Positions 19,144 to 28,360 of a stretch of 64,000 nucleotides of DNA are shown here, piece by piece (position 1 is the stretch's first letter; every line of letters begins with the position of its first letter). Both the position numbers and the translations under genes were made by a program. The stretch covers positions 1 through 64,000 of the forward strand of contig NZ_BMSV01000001.1 in the NCBI RefSeq assembly GCF_014649335.1. Reading direction: 5' to 3'. The DNA comes from Streptomyces roseolilacinus. Its GTDB lineage: Bacteria > Actinomycetota > Actinomycetes > Streptomycetales > Streptomycetaceae. The notes under the pieces were generated by a model, which did not search any database, was not told the origin of the DNA, and saw only the letters and a list, made by a program, of their open reading frames with translations.

Positions 19144-21186
19144 GTGAGATCCACGCCATCCCGTCGCGCGACCGCAACCGGTGCCCTGATAGCCGCCGCC
19201 GCCATGCTCGCCGTGGGCGTCCAGACCGGGTCCGCCACCGCCGACGACTCCCGGGCCGCCACGGCGCCGAAGGGCCAGGCCGCCTCCCAGGCCGACCCGG
19301 GCTCGCTCCCGGCCGACCTCTCCCCCGCGCAGCGCACCGCGCTCATCCGCGCGGCCGACGCCGGCAAGGCCGAGAAGGCGAAGGAGCTGGGCCTCGGCGC
19401 CCAGGAGAAGCTCGTCGTCCGCGACGTGGTCCAGGACCGCGACGGCACCACCCACACGCGCTACGAGCGGACGTACGCCGGGCTGCCGGTCCTCGGCGGC
19501 GACCTCCTGGTCACCGAGAACGGGTCCGGGCGCACGGAGAGCGTCGCCAAGGCGTCCCGCGCGGAACTGAGGAACGTCGACACGACCGCCGAGGTCGCCC
19601 CGGCCGCGGCCGAGCGGCAGGCGCTCACCGCCGCCCGCGCGGAGGGCTCGAAGGCGTCGGAGGCGGAGCGGGCCCCCCGCAAGGTCGTGTGGCTCGCGCA
19701 GGGCAAGCCCGTCCTCGCGTACGAGACCGTCGTCGGCGGCCTCCAGCACGACGGCACCCCCAACGAGCTGCACGTGGTCACCGACGCCGCGACCGGCGCC
19801 AAGCTGTACGAGTGGCAGGCCGTCCACAACGGGACCGGCAACACCCAGTACAGCGGCCAGGTCACCCTGGGCACCGCCCAGTCCGGCAGCAACTACACCC
19901 TGACCGACACCGCGCGCGGCAGCCACAAGACGTACAACCTCAACCGCGGCACCTCCGGCACCGGGACGCTGTTCTCCGGCGCCGACGACACCTGGGGCGA
20001 CGGCACCCCGGCCAACCTGGAGACCGCGGGCGCCGACGCCCACTACGGCGCCGCGCTCACCTGGGACTACTACAAGAACGTGCACGGCCGTTCCGGCATC
20101 CGGGGCGACGGCGTCGGCGCGTACTCGCGCGTCCACTACGGCAACAACTACGTCAACGCGTTCTGGCAGGACAGCTGCTTCTGCATGACGTACGGCGACG
20201 GCACCAACAACGCCAAGCCGCTCACCTCCATCGACGTGGCCGCGCACGAGATGACCCACGGCCTGACCTCCGTGACCGCGAAGCTGGTCTACAGCGGCGA
20301 GTCCGGCGGCCTGAACGAGGCGACGTCCGACATCTTCGCCGCCGCCGTCGAGTTCTACGCCAACAACCCCAAGGACGTCGGCGACTACCTGGTCGGCGAG
20401 AAGATCGACATCCGCGGCAACGGCACCCCGCTGCGCTACATGGACAAGCCGAGCAGGGACGGCTCGTCCAAGGACGCCTGGTACTCCGGCATCGGCGGCA
20501 TCGACGTCCACTACTCCTCGGGCCCGGCGAACCACTGGTTCTACCTGCTCTCCGAGGGCAGCGGCGCCAAGACCGTCAACGGCGTCAGCTACGACTCGCC
20601 GACCTCCGACGGGCTCCCCGTCACCGGCATCGGCCGCGACAAGGCCGCGCTGATCTGGTTCAAGGCGCTCACCACGAAGTTCACCAGCACCACGAACTAC
20701 GCGGGTGCCCGCACCGGCACGGTCGCCGTCGCCACCGAGCTGTACGGCGCGGGCAGCGCCGAGGTCAAGGCCGTCGAGCACGCCTGGGCCGGCGTCAACG
20801 TCGGGGCCCGCCCCGGCGGCGGCGAGCCGCCGGTCGGCAAGGTCTTCGAGAACGCCGCGGACGTGAACATCCCCGACGCCGGGGCGGCCGTCTCCTCGTC
20901 CGTCGCCGTCACCGGCCTGACCGGCAACGCGCCCTCCGCGCTGAAGGTCGGCGTGGACATCGTCCACACCTGGCGCGGTGACCTGGTCGTCGACCTGGTC
21001 GCCCCGGACGGCACCGCGTACCGGCTGAAGAGCGCCAGCGGCAGCGACTCCGCGGACAACGTCCAGGAGACGTACACCGTCGACGCGTCCAGCGAGGTCG
21101 CCAACGGCACCTGGCAGCTCCGCGTCCAGGACACGGCCCGCTACGACACCGGCTACATCAACGGCTTCAAGCTGACCTTCCCGTAG
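19144..21186 (+). CDS. Secreted M4 (thermolysin-like) zinc metalloprotease with P-domain
   Basis: A 680-residue preproenzyme from GTG 19144, 7 bases after AAGGAG. A signal peptide (basic start, then ATGALIAAAAMLAVGV, cleaved near SATA-DDS) is followed by a propeptide with FTP/PepSY features. The catalytic domain has HEMTH (His368, His372) and the third zinc ligand Glu392 in GLNEATSD, 19 residues on as in M4 peptidases; HYSSGPANHWF carries the active-site His. The last about 110 residues form a P/Homo B domain (VGVDIVHTWRGDLVVDLVAPD), often a calcium-binding stabiliser. It should be exported and self-activated to degrade extracellular protein. Confidence 0.95.
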   Translation: MRSTPSRRATATGALIAAAAMLAVGVQTGSATADDSRAATAPKGQAASQADPGSLPADLSPAQRTALIRAADAGKAEKAKELGLGAQEKLVVRDVVQDRDGTTHTRYERTYAGLPVLGGDLLVTENGSGRTESVAKASRAELRNVDTTAEVAPAAAERQALTAARAEGSKASEAERAPRKVVWLAQGKPVLAYETVVGGLQHDGTPNELHVVTDAATGAKLYEWQAVHNGTGNTQYSGQVTLGTAQSGSNYTLTDTARGSHKTYNLNRGTSGTGTLFSGADDTWGDGTPANLETAGADAHYGAALTWDYYKNVHGRSGIRGDGVGAYSRVHYGNNYVNAFWQDSCFCMTYGDGTNNAKPLTSIDVAAHEMTHGLTSVTAKLVYSGESGGLNEATSDIFAAAVEFYANNPKDVGDYLVGEKIDIRGNGTPLRYMDKPSRDGSSKDAWYSGIGGIDVHYSSGPANHWFYLLSEGSGAKTVNGVSYDSPTSDGLPVTGIGRDKAALIWFKALTTKFTSTTNYAGARTGTVAVATELYGAGSAEVKAVEHAWAGVNVGARPGGGEPPVGKVFENAADVNIPDAGAAVSSSVAVTGLTGNAPSALKVGVDIVHTWRGDLVVDLVAPDGTAYRLKSASGSDSADNVQETYTVDASSEVANGTWQLRVQDTARYDTGYINGFKLTFP

Positions 21187-21213
21187 ACCGGGAGGACCCC
21201 GCCAGGCCGGGAG

Positions 21214-21243
21214 GAGGCCGCCGCCCGCGAGGGCGGCGGCCTC
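21214..21243 (+). terminator. Hairpin terminator after the M4 protease gene
   Basis: GAGGCCGCCGCCC (21214-21226) and GGGCGGCGGCCTC (21231-21243) form a perfect 13-bp stem with a GCGA loop, 28 bases past the stop codon. Confidence 0.88.
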
Positions 21244-21459
21244 ACGCGTGCCCCGGGCCGCCCCCGCGGCGCGCCGCGGGGGCGGCCGGACGGCCGTGAC
21301 GGAAAGCCGGCTCGTCCTCCGGTACCGGGGCCGGGTCCGTCCGGCGGCCGAGGGGGACCGGGACCGCAGGAGGATGTCCGGGCCCCGGCGGAGGCGGCAG
21401 GCTGGGTCCGGGCCCGTCGCCCCCCGCGTGGGGAGGGGGCGACGGCCACGGGGCGCCGG

Positions 21460-24105
21460 TCAGCGCAGCAGGACGCCCGCGCCCTCCGCCGCCGACTCCG
21501 CGGGCAGCGCCACCAGCCCCAGGTCGGCGCCGGCCGCGAGGAGCCGGTGCGCCGGCAGGACGCGGACCGTGTAGCCGAACGGCCCCGTGCGGTCCAGGGT
21601 CAGCGGGCCCTCGTACACCCAGCGGCCCTGCTGGTCCGGGCCGCTGCCGCCGCCCGCCGGCTTCAGCGGGAACGTCCGGGCGTCGGCCAGCGCGTCACGG
21701 GTGTCCACCCGGCCGGCGACCGCCTGGACCTCCACGTCCTCCGGGGTCAGGTCGCCGAGGGTGACCCGGACCCGCAGGGCCAGCGTGGAGCCCAGTTCGG
21801 CGACCTCGCTGGTCTCGTCCACCTCGACGTGGTCGACGGCCACGCCCGGCCAGGCCGCCCGGATCCGGGACTTCCACCCGGCCAGTTCCCGCGCCGCGTC
21901 CGGGTCCAGGGAGCGGTGGGCCCGCGCGGCCGGGACGTACAGCTGCTCCACGTACTCCCGCACCATACGCCCCGCCAGCACCTTCGGGCCCAGGGTCGAC
22001 AGGGTGCGGCGGACCATCTCGATCCACCGCCCGGGCAGCCCGTCCGCGCCCCGGTCGTAGAAGCGCGGCGCGACCCGCTGCTCGATCAGCTCGTACAGCG
22101 CGTTCGCCTCCAGGTCGTCGCGCCGGTCCTCGTCGGTGGTGGGGCCGTCCGCGGTGGGGATGGACCAGCCGAAGTCCGGGTCGTACCACTCGTCCCACCA
22201 GCCGTCCCGCACCGACAGGTTGAGGCCGCCGTTGAGCGCGGCCTTCATGCCGCTCGTCCCGCACGCCTCCAGGGGGCGCAGCGGGTTGTTCAGCCACACG
22301 TCGCAGCCCGGGTACAGCTTCTTCGCCATCGCCATGCCGTAGTCCGGCAGGAAGACGATGCGGTGGCGCACGCGCGGGTCGTCGGCGAACCGGACCATCT
22401 CCCGCACCAGCCGCTTCCCGCCGTCGTCCGCCGGGTGGGCCTTGCCCGCGACGACGATCTGCACGGGCCGCGTCGGGTGCAGCAGCAGTTCGCGCAGCCG
22501 GTCGCGGTCGCGGAGCATCAGCGTCAGCCGCTTGTACGAGGGGACGCGGCGCGCGAAGCCGATGGTGAGGATGTCCGGGTCGAGGACCCCGTCGATCCAG
22601 CCCAGCTCGGCCGCGCCGGCGCCGCGCTCCCGCCAGGAGGCGTGGAGGCGGGCGCGCACCTCGTGGACCAGCTGCTCCCGCAGGTCGCGGCGGAGCTCCC
22701 AGATCGCGGCGTCGTCGATCTCCGCGACGGCGTCCCAGCGCTGGGAGCCGCCCACGCTGAGGGCGTCCTCGGCGCGCTGCGCGCCGATCCGGCGGGCGCC
22801 GAGCCGGATCACCTCGGGCGCCACCCAGGTGGGGGCGTGGACGCCGTTGGTGATGGAGGTGATCGGCACCTCCTCCGGGTCGAAGCCGGGCCACAGGCCG
22901 GCGAACATCGAGCGGCTGACGGCGCCGTGCAGCGTCGAGACGCCGTTGGCCCGCTGGGCGAGGCGCAGTCCCATGACGGCCATGTTGAAGACGTTCGGGT
23001 CGCCGCCCGGGTACGTCTCGCGGCCGAGCTGCAGGACGCGGCCGACGTCCACGTCGGGCAGTTCGGCGCCGGGCCCGAAGTGGCGGGCGACGAGGTCGCG
23101 GTCGAAGCGGTCGATGCCGGCGGCGACGGGCGTGTGGGTGGTGAACACCGTCCCGGCCCGTACGGCCTCCAGGGCGGCGTCGAAGTCGGTGCCCCGGTCG
23201 GTCAGCTCCCGGATGCGCTCCAGGCCCAGGAAGCCGGCGTGGCCCTCGTTGGTGTGGAACACCTCGGGGGCGGGGTGGTCCGTGAGGGCGCAGTACGCCC
23301 GTACGGCCCGGACACCTCCTATTCCCAGGAGCATCTCCTGCAGCAGCCGGTGCTCGCTGCCCCCGCCGTAGAGCCGGTCGGTGACGTTCCGTTCGCCCGG
23401 TCCGTTCTCCTCGACGTCCGAGTCGAGCATGAGCAGCGGGACGCGGCCGACCTGCGCCACCCACACGTGCGCGTGGAGGGAGCGGCCGCCGGGCAGGGCG
23501 AGGGAGACGCGGACGGGGCCACCGTCGGGGCGGCGCAGCAGCGTCAGGGGCATCTCGTTGGGGTCGAGGAGCGGGTAGTGCTCCTGCTGCCAGCCGTCGC
23601 GGGAGAGCGACTGGCGGAAGTAGCCGTGCCGGTAGAGCAGGCCGACGCCGACGAGGGGGACGCCGAGGTCGCTGGCGGCCTTGAGGTGGTCGCCGGCGAG
23701 GATGCCGAGGCCGCCGGAGTACTGCGGCAGGGCGGCGGTGACGCCGAACTCGGGCGAGAAGTACGCGATGGCGTCGGGCAGGTCGGTGTCGTCGCCCTCG
23801 CCGACGGTCCGGTTCTGGTACCAGCGGCGGCCGCGCAGGTAGTCGTCGAGGTCGTCGGCGGCGGCGGTCAGGCGGCGCAGGAACCTCCGGTCCCTGGTGA
23901 GCTCGCCGAGCCGCGCGGCGGAGACGGTGCCGAGGAGCCGGACGGGGTCGCCGCCGGCCGCGCGCCACCCCTCGGGGTCGACGGCCTGGAACAGTTCGCG
24001 GGTCTCGGCGTGCCAGGACCAGCGCAGGTTGCGCGCGAGGTCGCTGAGGGGTCGCAGGGGGTCGGGCAGGACGGGGCGGACGGTGAATCGACGGATGGCC
24101 TTCAC
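21460..24105 (-). CDS. glgP: Alpha-glucan (glycogen) phosphorylase
   Basis: An 881-residue protein from GTG 24105, 7 bases after AAGGTGG. It matches the actinobacterial alpha-glucan phosphorylase type, with the DUF3417-like N-terminus (RRFTVRPVLPDPLRPLSDLARN), the body motifs HTNEGHAGF and TTHTPVAAGIDRFD, and the PLP-lysine region EACGTSGMKAALNGG. It should release glucose-1-phosphate from the ends of glycogen or GlgE-made glucan, with PLP as cofactor. It is transcribed opposite to glgE, and in this genome five genes lie between them. Confidence 0.95.
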   Translation of the reverse strand: MKAIRRFTVRPVLPDPLRPLSDLARNLRWSWHAETRELFQAVDPEGWRAAGGDPVRLLGTVSAARLGELTRDRRFLRRLTAAADDLDDYLRGRRWYQNRTVGEGDDTDLPDAIAYFSPEFGVTAALPQYSGGLGILAGDHLKAASDLGVPLVGVGLLYRHGYFRQSLSRDGWQQEHYPLLDPNEMPLTLLRRPDGGPVRVSLALPGGRSLHAHVWVAQVGRVPLLMLDSDVEENGPGERNVTDRLYGGGSEHRLLQEMLLGIGGVRAVRAYCALTDHPAPEVFHTNEGHAGFLGLERIRELTDRGTDFDAALEAVRAGTVFTTHTPVAAGIDRFDRDLVARHFGPGAELPDVDVGRVLQLGRETYPGGDPNVFNMAVMGLRLAQRANGVSTLHGAVSRSMFAGLWPGFDPEEVPITSITNGVHAPTWVAPEVIRLGARRIGAQRAEDALSVGGSQRWDAVAEIDDAAIWELRRDLREQLVHEVRARLHASWRERGAGAAELGWIDGVLDPDILTIGFARRVPSYKRLTLMLRDRDRLRELLLHPTRPVQIVVAGKAHPADDGGKRLVREMVRFADDPRVRHRIVFLPDYGMAMAKKLYPGCDVWLNNPLRPLEACGTSGMKAALNGGLNLSVRDGWWDEWYDPDFGWSIPTADGPTTDEDRRDDLEANALYELIEQRVAPRFYDRGADGLPGRWIEMVRRTLSTLGPKVLAGRMVREYVEQLYVPAARAHRSLDPDAARELAGWKSRIRAAWPGVAVDHVEVDETSEVAELGSTLALRVRVTLGDLTPEDVEVQAVAGRVDTRDALADARTFPLKPAGGGSGPDQQGRWVYEGPLTLDRTGPFGYTVRVLPAHRLLAAGADLGLVALPAESAAEGAGVLLR

Positions 24106-24240
24106 GTGTTCCACCTTCGCAGGGGAGATACGTACAGTGGCGGACACACCACGTTATGCGTCCGCCGTCCTGTCCCGACGGTAGTGCCACGGCGCCGCGC
24201 CCGACCACGGCGCACGGCGCACGTGGCACCGGGGGCGCGT

Positions 24241-26040
24241 TCAGGGGAGCACGTGCGTACCGGGCGTGTCGCGGAACGGGGTGGCGCGCGCGGATACGCC
24301 GTACGGGGGCGTGTCGCGGGACGTGCCGTGGAACAGGGACCCGTGGGCGGGCGCGCCGGGGGCGAGGAGGCCGTGCGCCGGGGTCCCGGGGGCGGGCGCG
24401 GCGGACGCCGGCGCGCCGTGGGGCGGCGGGCCGGCGGCGGGTGCGCCGGGGGCGGTGCCCGGGACGTCGTACGGGGATCCCTGGTTGACCGTCTCGCGGT
24501 CGGACGCGCCGGTCGCCGCGTACCGGGCGGCGATGGCGCGGCGCTCCTCCGGCGGGACGACGTCGTCGATGTCGGTGAAGCCGGCGGGGGCCCGCTCGTG
24601 GGCCAGGTGGACGACGGCCTCCGGGCCGGGGCCCCGGTCGGCCCACTGGAGTCCGGTCCCGGCGGAGCGGCGCTCGGCCTCGTACGCGGCGAGGGCCTCC
24701 ACCGGATCCGGGTGGACGGCCAGGGCGTGGGCGAGGGCGCGGGCGTCGACGACGGACCGGGTGGCGCCGTCGGACCCGAGGGGGCACGCGGGGTGGGCGG
24801 CGTCGCCGACCAGGGTCGTGCGGCCGTGGCTCCAGCGGGCGAGGGGATCGCGGTCCACCAGGGGGTATTCGTACGCGCCGTCGGCCGCGCGCAGCACCTC
24901 CGGGACACTGACCCCGTCGAACTCCCAGCCCTCGTAGTGGCCGAGGAACCGGCCGACCGGCACCGGGCGCTCCCAGTCGCCGGGGGACCGCCCGTCGACG
25001 GCGTCCGCCGGCATGGCGAGCGCCCAGGTGACGAGGACCTCGGGGCGGTGCGGGGACGGCTCGGTCACCGGGTGGACGACGGCCTTCTGCCGGTCGTCGC
25101 CGGCGACCAGCATGAACGGCGCGGCGCGGCGGGGGTCCATCCGGGACACCCCGCGCCACACGAGCATCCCGTTCCGCGGGGGTTCGCCCTCGTCGGGGTG
25201 GAGGGCGGAGCGCACGGCGGAGCGGACGCCGTCGGCGCCGATCAGCAGGTCCGGTTCGAGGCAGGAGAGGCTGCGGACGGCGCCGGAGCGGTGCTCGATC
25301 CGCACGCGGGGCCGGGCGTCGCCGGGCTGCCGGTCCACTCCGGTGACGCGGACGCCGGTGACGAGGGTGCCCTCGCCGAGGCGTTCGCGCACGGCGTCGG
25401 CGAGGACGCGCCGGAGGTGGGCGCGGTGCACGGACAGCTGCGGCCAGCGGTAGCCGGCCCGCAGGCCGCGCTCCTCGCGGGCGACGAGGGCGCCGCAGCG
25501 GTGGTAGTAGCGCAGTTCCCCGGTGCGGACGGCGTCGGCCTCCAGCCGGTCGAGCAGGCCGAGCGCGTCGAGTTCGCGCACGGCGTCGGGCATGAGGTTC
25601 AGCCCGGCGTCCACGGGGCGCGTCCCGGTCGCCGCCTCGACGACGGTCACCCGGACGAAGCCGGCGGCGTGCAGGGCGAGCGCCGTGGTGAGGCCGGCGA
25701 TCCCACCGCCGACGACGAGGACGTCGGGTTCCAGCGAGCGGGCCGCGGCGGCCCCGCCGCACTCGGCGGCCTCCTGCCGCGCGCAGGTGGCGCGGGCGGC
25801 CTCGCGGGCGGTGCCGCAGGTCGCGCCGGGGGCGTCGGCACCGGGAACGACGCCGTCGAGGGTGGCGTCGTCGAGGACGTCGTCGAGGGCGGTGCCGCCG
25901 GGCGTGGCGCGGGCGCCGTCGCCGGGGTTCGCGCGGGCGGCGTCGTGCGGGACGGCCGGGGCGGCGTCGCCGGGAGCCGCCGGGCGGGTGTCGTCGGGGG
26001 CGGCCGGGGGGGTGCCCTGGGTGGTGTGGTCCGGAGTCAT
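24241..26040 (-). CDS. PhzS-like flavin-dependent aromatic monooxygenase
   Basis: A 599-residue protein from ATG 26040. The core runs from VLVVGGGIAGLTTALALHAAG (dinucleotide motif GGGIAG, residues 111-116) through ELRYYH, WPQLSVHRAHLR, LIGADGVRSAVRSALHPDEG and YPLVDRDPLARW to LVGDAAHPACPLGSDGATR, the FAD ribityl motif. Several of these match PhzS, the phenazine monooxygenase, and salicylate hydroxylase relatives, so NAD(P)H-dependent hydroxylation or decarboxylative hydroxylation of an aromatic acid is likely. About 100 residues of Ala/Pro/Asp-rich sequence precede the core and about 70 of Pro/Gly/His-rich sequence follow it; both are abnormal for the family, which is about 400 residues. It is the last gene of a three-gene set. 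Confidence 0.85.
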   Translation of the reverse strand: MTPDHTTQGTPPAAPDDTRPAAPGDAAPAVPHDAARANPGDGARATPGGTALDDVLDDATLDGVVPGADAPGATCGTAREAARATCARQEAAECGGAAAARSLEPDVLVVGGGIAGLTTALALHAAGFVRVTVVEAATGTRPVDAGLNLMPDAVRELDALGLLDRLEADAVRTGELRYYHRCGALVAREERGLRAGYRWPQLSVHRAHLRRVLADAVRERLGEGTLVTGVRVTGVDRQPGDARPRVRIEHRSGAVRSLSCLEPDLLIGADGVRSAVRSALHPDEGEPPRNGMLVWRGVSRMDPRRAAPFMLVAGDDRQKAVVHPVTEPSPHRPEVLVTWALAMPADAVDGRSPGDWERPVPVGRFLGHYEGWEFDGVSVPEVLRAADGAYEYPLVDRDPLARWSHGRTTLVGDAAHPACPLGSDGATRSVVDARALAHALAVHPDPVEALAAYEAERRSAGTGLQWADRGPGPEAVVHLAHERAPAGFTDIDDVVPPEERRAIAARYAATGASDRETVNQGSPYDVPGTAPGAPAAGPPPHGAPASAAPAPGTPAHGLLAPGAPAHGSLFHGTSRDTPPYGVSARATPFRDTPGTHVLP

Positions 26041-26054
26041 GTCCCGTGGTCCTC

Positions 26055-26462
26055 TCACGCGGCCGGGGTGCGCGGCGGGACCGCGGCGCGGCGGACGAGG
26101 GTCTCGTGGCCGCGGGTCACCGTGCCGGTGCGGCGGCCGGGCTCCCCCGGGACGGGGAGGGCCTCGGGGACGGCGGCGACGGGCCGGACGCCGTGGCGCC
26201 CGGGCGGACCGGGGAGGGGGCCGGGGCCCCGCGTCGCGGCGGGGCACCCGACGGCGTTCCCGTCGGCGACCCGGTCGGGGTCGGGGACGGGGTCCCGCGG
26301 GGCGGCGGGGAGCGCGGCCGTGTCGGCGTCGTCGTCCGCGCCGGGGACGGCGGCGAGGAGCACGTCGGCGCCGAGCGGGTCGGCGGCGCGTATCCCGGCT
26401 GTGCGGTGACGCGGTTCGGCGCAGGTGTCGAGTCCGGGCTCGACCAGGTCGTACAGGATCAA
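26055..26462 (-). CDS. Unrecognised 135-residue protein upstream of the monooxygenase
   Basis: A 135-residue frame from TTG 26462, 6 bases after GAGGGG; it ends 14 bases before the monooxygenase start, so coupling is likely. I do not recognise the sequence. It opens with LILYDLVEPGLDTC and then is rich in Ala, Pro, Gly and Asp, with no signal peptide, membrane segment or metal motif. Coding is supported by the ribosome site, the G/C third positions and the tight spacing. A nearby ATG-started frame reads upstream to 26579 but lacks a ribosome site. Confidence 0.5.
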   Translation of the reverse strand: MILYDLVEPGLDTCAEPRHRTAGIRAADPLGADVLLAAVPGADDDADTAALPAAPRDPVPDPDRVADGNAVGCPAATRGPGPLPGPPGRHGVRPVAAVPEALPVPGEPGRRTGTVTRGHETLVRRAAVPPRTPAA

Positions 26463-26670
26463 CGCAGGCCCCTCTCGGGCATGTGTGGATGAGGTGTGAC
26501 GCGGTCCGCTCCGGCGGGGCGGCGCGTGCCCGGGCGGCGGGAGCCGCCGGGGGCCCGCACCGGGCCGGCGGGCGGTCACCGCGGGGCGCCCACCCCGTCC
26601 TGGCGCGGGGGCGCCGGTCGGGGGGCGGGCGGGCGCGGCCGGCGCGTCGTGCTCGTGCCGGCCGGGCGGG

Positions 26671-27123
26671 TCACCGGGGCTCCCGTGCGGCGTCGCCCGG
26701 GGCGCGCCCGTGGAGGCACGCGCGGGCGAGGGGCCCGCGGGCCGGGCCGTCGCCCTCCCCCGCCCGCCGCGGGAGCGCGACGTGCGGGGTGGCGTGGGAG
26801 GAGCGCTCGTACGGCTCGTGGCGCCCGGCGGACTCGGAGCCGGGCGCGCCCCGGGACGGCTTCGGCGGCTTCACGCGCTCCTCGGCCGGGGTGCCGGGCG
26901 AGCGGACGTACGAGCGGGGGGCCGGGTGGGCGCGGTGGACGCCGTCCCGGGGGAGGACGGCCGCGTGCCCGGAGGCCTGCGCCGGGTCGTCCAGGGGGGC
27001 CGGGGAGGCGGCGGTGCCGCGGAGGGCGGGGTGTCCGGTGACGTCCTCGGCCCGCTCGCCGCCGAGCCGTGTCTCCCGGCCGTCGCGCAGCGACCGCGGG
27101 TGTTCCTGACCGGACCTGGTCAC
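26671..27123 (-). CDS. Unrecognised 150-residue Pro/Arg/Gly-rich protein
   Basis: A frame of 150 residues from GTG 27123, 5 bases after AGGAG; an ATG one codon earlier (27126) is too close to the ribosome site. The sequence (VTRSGQEHPRSLRDGRETR onward) is rich in Pro, Arg, Gly and His and looks disordered; no family is recognised. Third codon positions are nearly all G or C, which supports coding. A 208-base gap separates it from the next frame, so it may be the first gene of the monooxygenase operon. Confidence 0.45.
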   Translation of the reverse strand: MTRSGQEHPRSLRDGRETRLGGERAEDVTGHPALRGTAASPAPLDDPAQASGHAAVLPRDGVHRAHPAPRSYVRSPGTPAEERVKPPKPSRGAPGSESAGRHEPYERSSHATPHVALPRRAGEGDGPARGPLARACLHGRAPGDAAREPR

Positions 27124-27289
27124 CATGTCTCCTCTGGGGAACGGCTGTGCCGACCAGAGCCTGACCGCCGGTGGCCGCCCGCGGCAATGAACGTCCGTCC
27201 AGCGGTCCTTAAGAACCGGCCAGCCGTTGTCCACCGTTGCGACCGGGATGTCCGGGACGCCGGGCGGGGGGCGCGGGCCGGGGCGGCCC

Positions 27290-28243
27290 TCACGCGACGC
27301 CCGTCGGGTGGGACCGGTACTCGCCGGGCGTCTTGCCGAACCACTTGCGGAAGGCCAGGTGGAAGCCGACCGCGCTCTGGTAGCCGACGCGCTGCGGCAC
27401 GGCGGACTGCGGCAGGGAGGTCTCGCACAGCAGCCGGGCCGCCTCCTGCATCCGGCGGCCCGTCAGGTGGCGGGCCGGCGCCTCCCCGACGAGTTCGCGG
27501 AAGGCGGCGGTGAACGCCGAGCGGGACATGCCGACCTCGCGGGCGAGGGAATCGATCGTCCACGGCTCCGCGAACCGGGTGGCGATCATGACCATGGCGC
27601 GGCTGATGCCGGGGTGGCGCAGCACGGGCAGGACGGCGGGGTTCTCGGCGAAGTCGCGCAGCAGCGGGCGCAGCGCGAGGACGAGGGCCATCTCGAAGGC
27701 GCGGAGGGTGATGAGCCGGTCGCCGGGGCCGGCGGGCCGGTCGGGCGAGGCGAGCAGCCGCAGCGTGTCGCGGAGCAGCGGCTCCCGGTCGACCTGGGGG
27801 CGGTCGAGGACGAGCACCCAGGGCAGGGCCCGGTAGAGGCCGGTGGCGGCGCTGGAGTCGTAGTGCAGCCCCGCGCAGAGCAGCCGGGTCTCGGGCCCCT
27901 CGCCGCCGATGCTGATCTCGCCGGACGTGCCGGGCTGCCGCTCGGGCAGCACGGCCTTGAGGGGGACGCCCTGCCGTTCGGGGTGGTCGGAGAGGCAGTG
28001 GGCCGCGCCGGTCGGGAAGACGGCCAGGTCACCGGCGAGGAGCTGCTGGGCGGGCTGGTCGGTCCCGCTGATCCAGCAGTCGCCCTCGACGACGTAGTGG
28101 AGGACGGCGCAGCTGCGCTCCGCGTCCCCCTCGATGGCCCAGGGGGCCCGTACGTGCCAGCGGCTGTCGAACACCCCGGTGAGCCGGAGCGGCTTCAGCA
28201 GCTCGCTCAGGAGGTCGTCGCCGTCGTTCCGCATGATGTCCAT
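27290..28243 (-). CDS. AraC-family regulator with cupin sensor domain
   Basis: A 317-residue protein from ATG 28243, 7 bases after GAGGG. Residues about 10-190 form a cupin_6-type N-terminal domain (HYVVEGDCWISG, LLAGDLAVFPTGAAH); residues about 210-315 hold the two AraC helix-turn-helix motifs (WTIDSLAREVGMSRSAFTAAF and SVGYxSAVGFHLAFRKWFG-like RVGYQSAVGFHLAFRKWFG). This type often controls an adjacent oxidoreductase in response to small electrophiles. It is divergent from the NmrA-like gene across 117 bases, with a perfect palindrome between them. Confidence 0.9.
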   Translation of the reverse strand: MDIMRNDGDDLLSELLKPLRLTGVFDSRWHVRAPWAIEGDAERSCAVLHYVVEGDCWISGTDQPAQQLLAGDLAVFPTGAAHCLSDHPERQGVPLKAVLPERQPGTSGEISIGGEGPETRLLCAGLHYDSSAATGLYRALPWVLVLDRPQVDREPLLRDTLRLLASPDRPAGPGDRLITLRAFEMALVLALRPLLRDFAENPAVLPVLRHPGISRAMVMIATRFAEPWTIDSLAREVGMSRSAFTAAFRELVGEAPARHLTGRRMQEAARLLCETSLPQSAVPQRVGYQSAVGFHLAFRKWFGKTPGEYRSHPTGVA

Positions 28244-28342
28244 GGACGATCCCTCAACCCCCGCCCCGGTTTGTTAATTGATCGGCCAAAGCTGTCGCCG
28301 CCAGCCTGAAAGGTGCCTTCCCGGCAGCAGAGACACCCTATC

Positions 28343-28354
28343 GAAGGGCCCTTC
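28343..28354. promoter_or_regulatory. 12-bp palindrome between AraC and NmrA-like genes
   Basis: GAAGGGCCCTTC is a perfect palindrome 6 bases before the ATG of the NmrA-like gene, in the shared AraC/NmrA upstream region. Its position fits an operator or a leader hairpin; which protein binds it is unknown. Confidence 0.35.
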
Positions 28355-28360
28355 AGGCAT

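Noticed and set aside
15667..20967. A 1766-codon open frame on the minus strand
   Set aside because: Only its 3' end (15667-16695) is a real gene. The rest is antisense to the SDR, LysR and M4 protease genes and is kept open by high GC.
21547..26409. A 1620-codon open frame on the plus strand
   Set aside because: It is the complement of glgP and the flavin monooxygenase, both of which have clear motifs on the minus strand; the plus reading has none.
26055..27123. The two small Pro-rich proteins as a RiPP precursor and partner
   Set aside because: They are too long for typical precursors, have no leader/core division, and no RiPP-modifying enzyme lies nearby.
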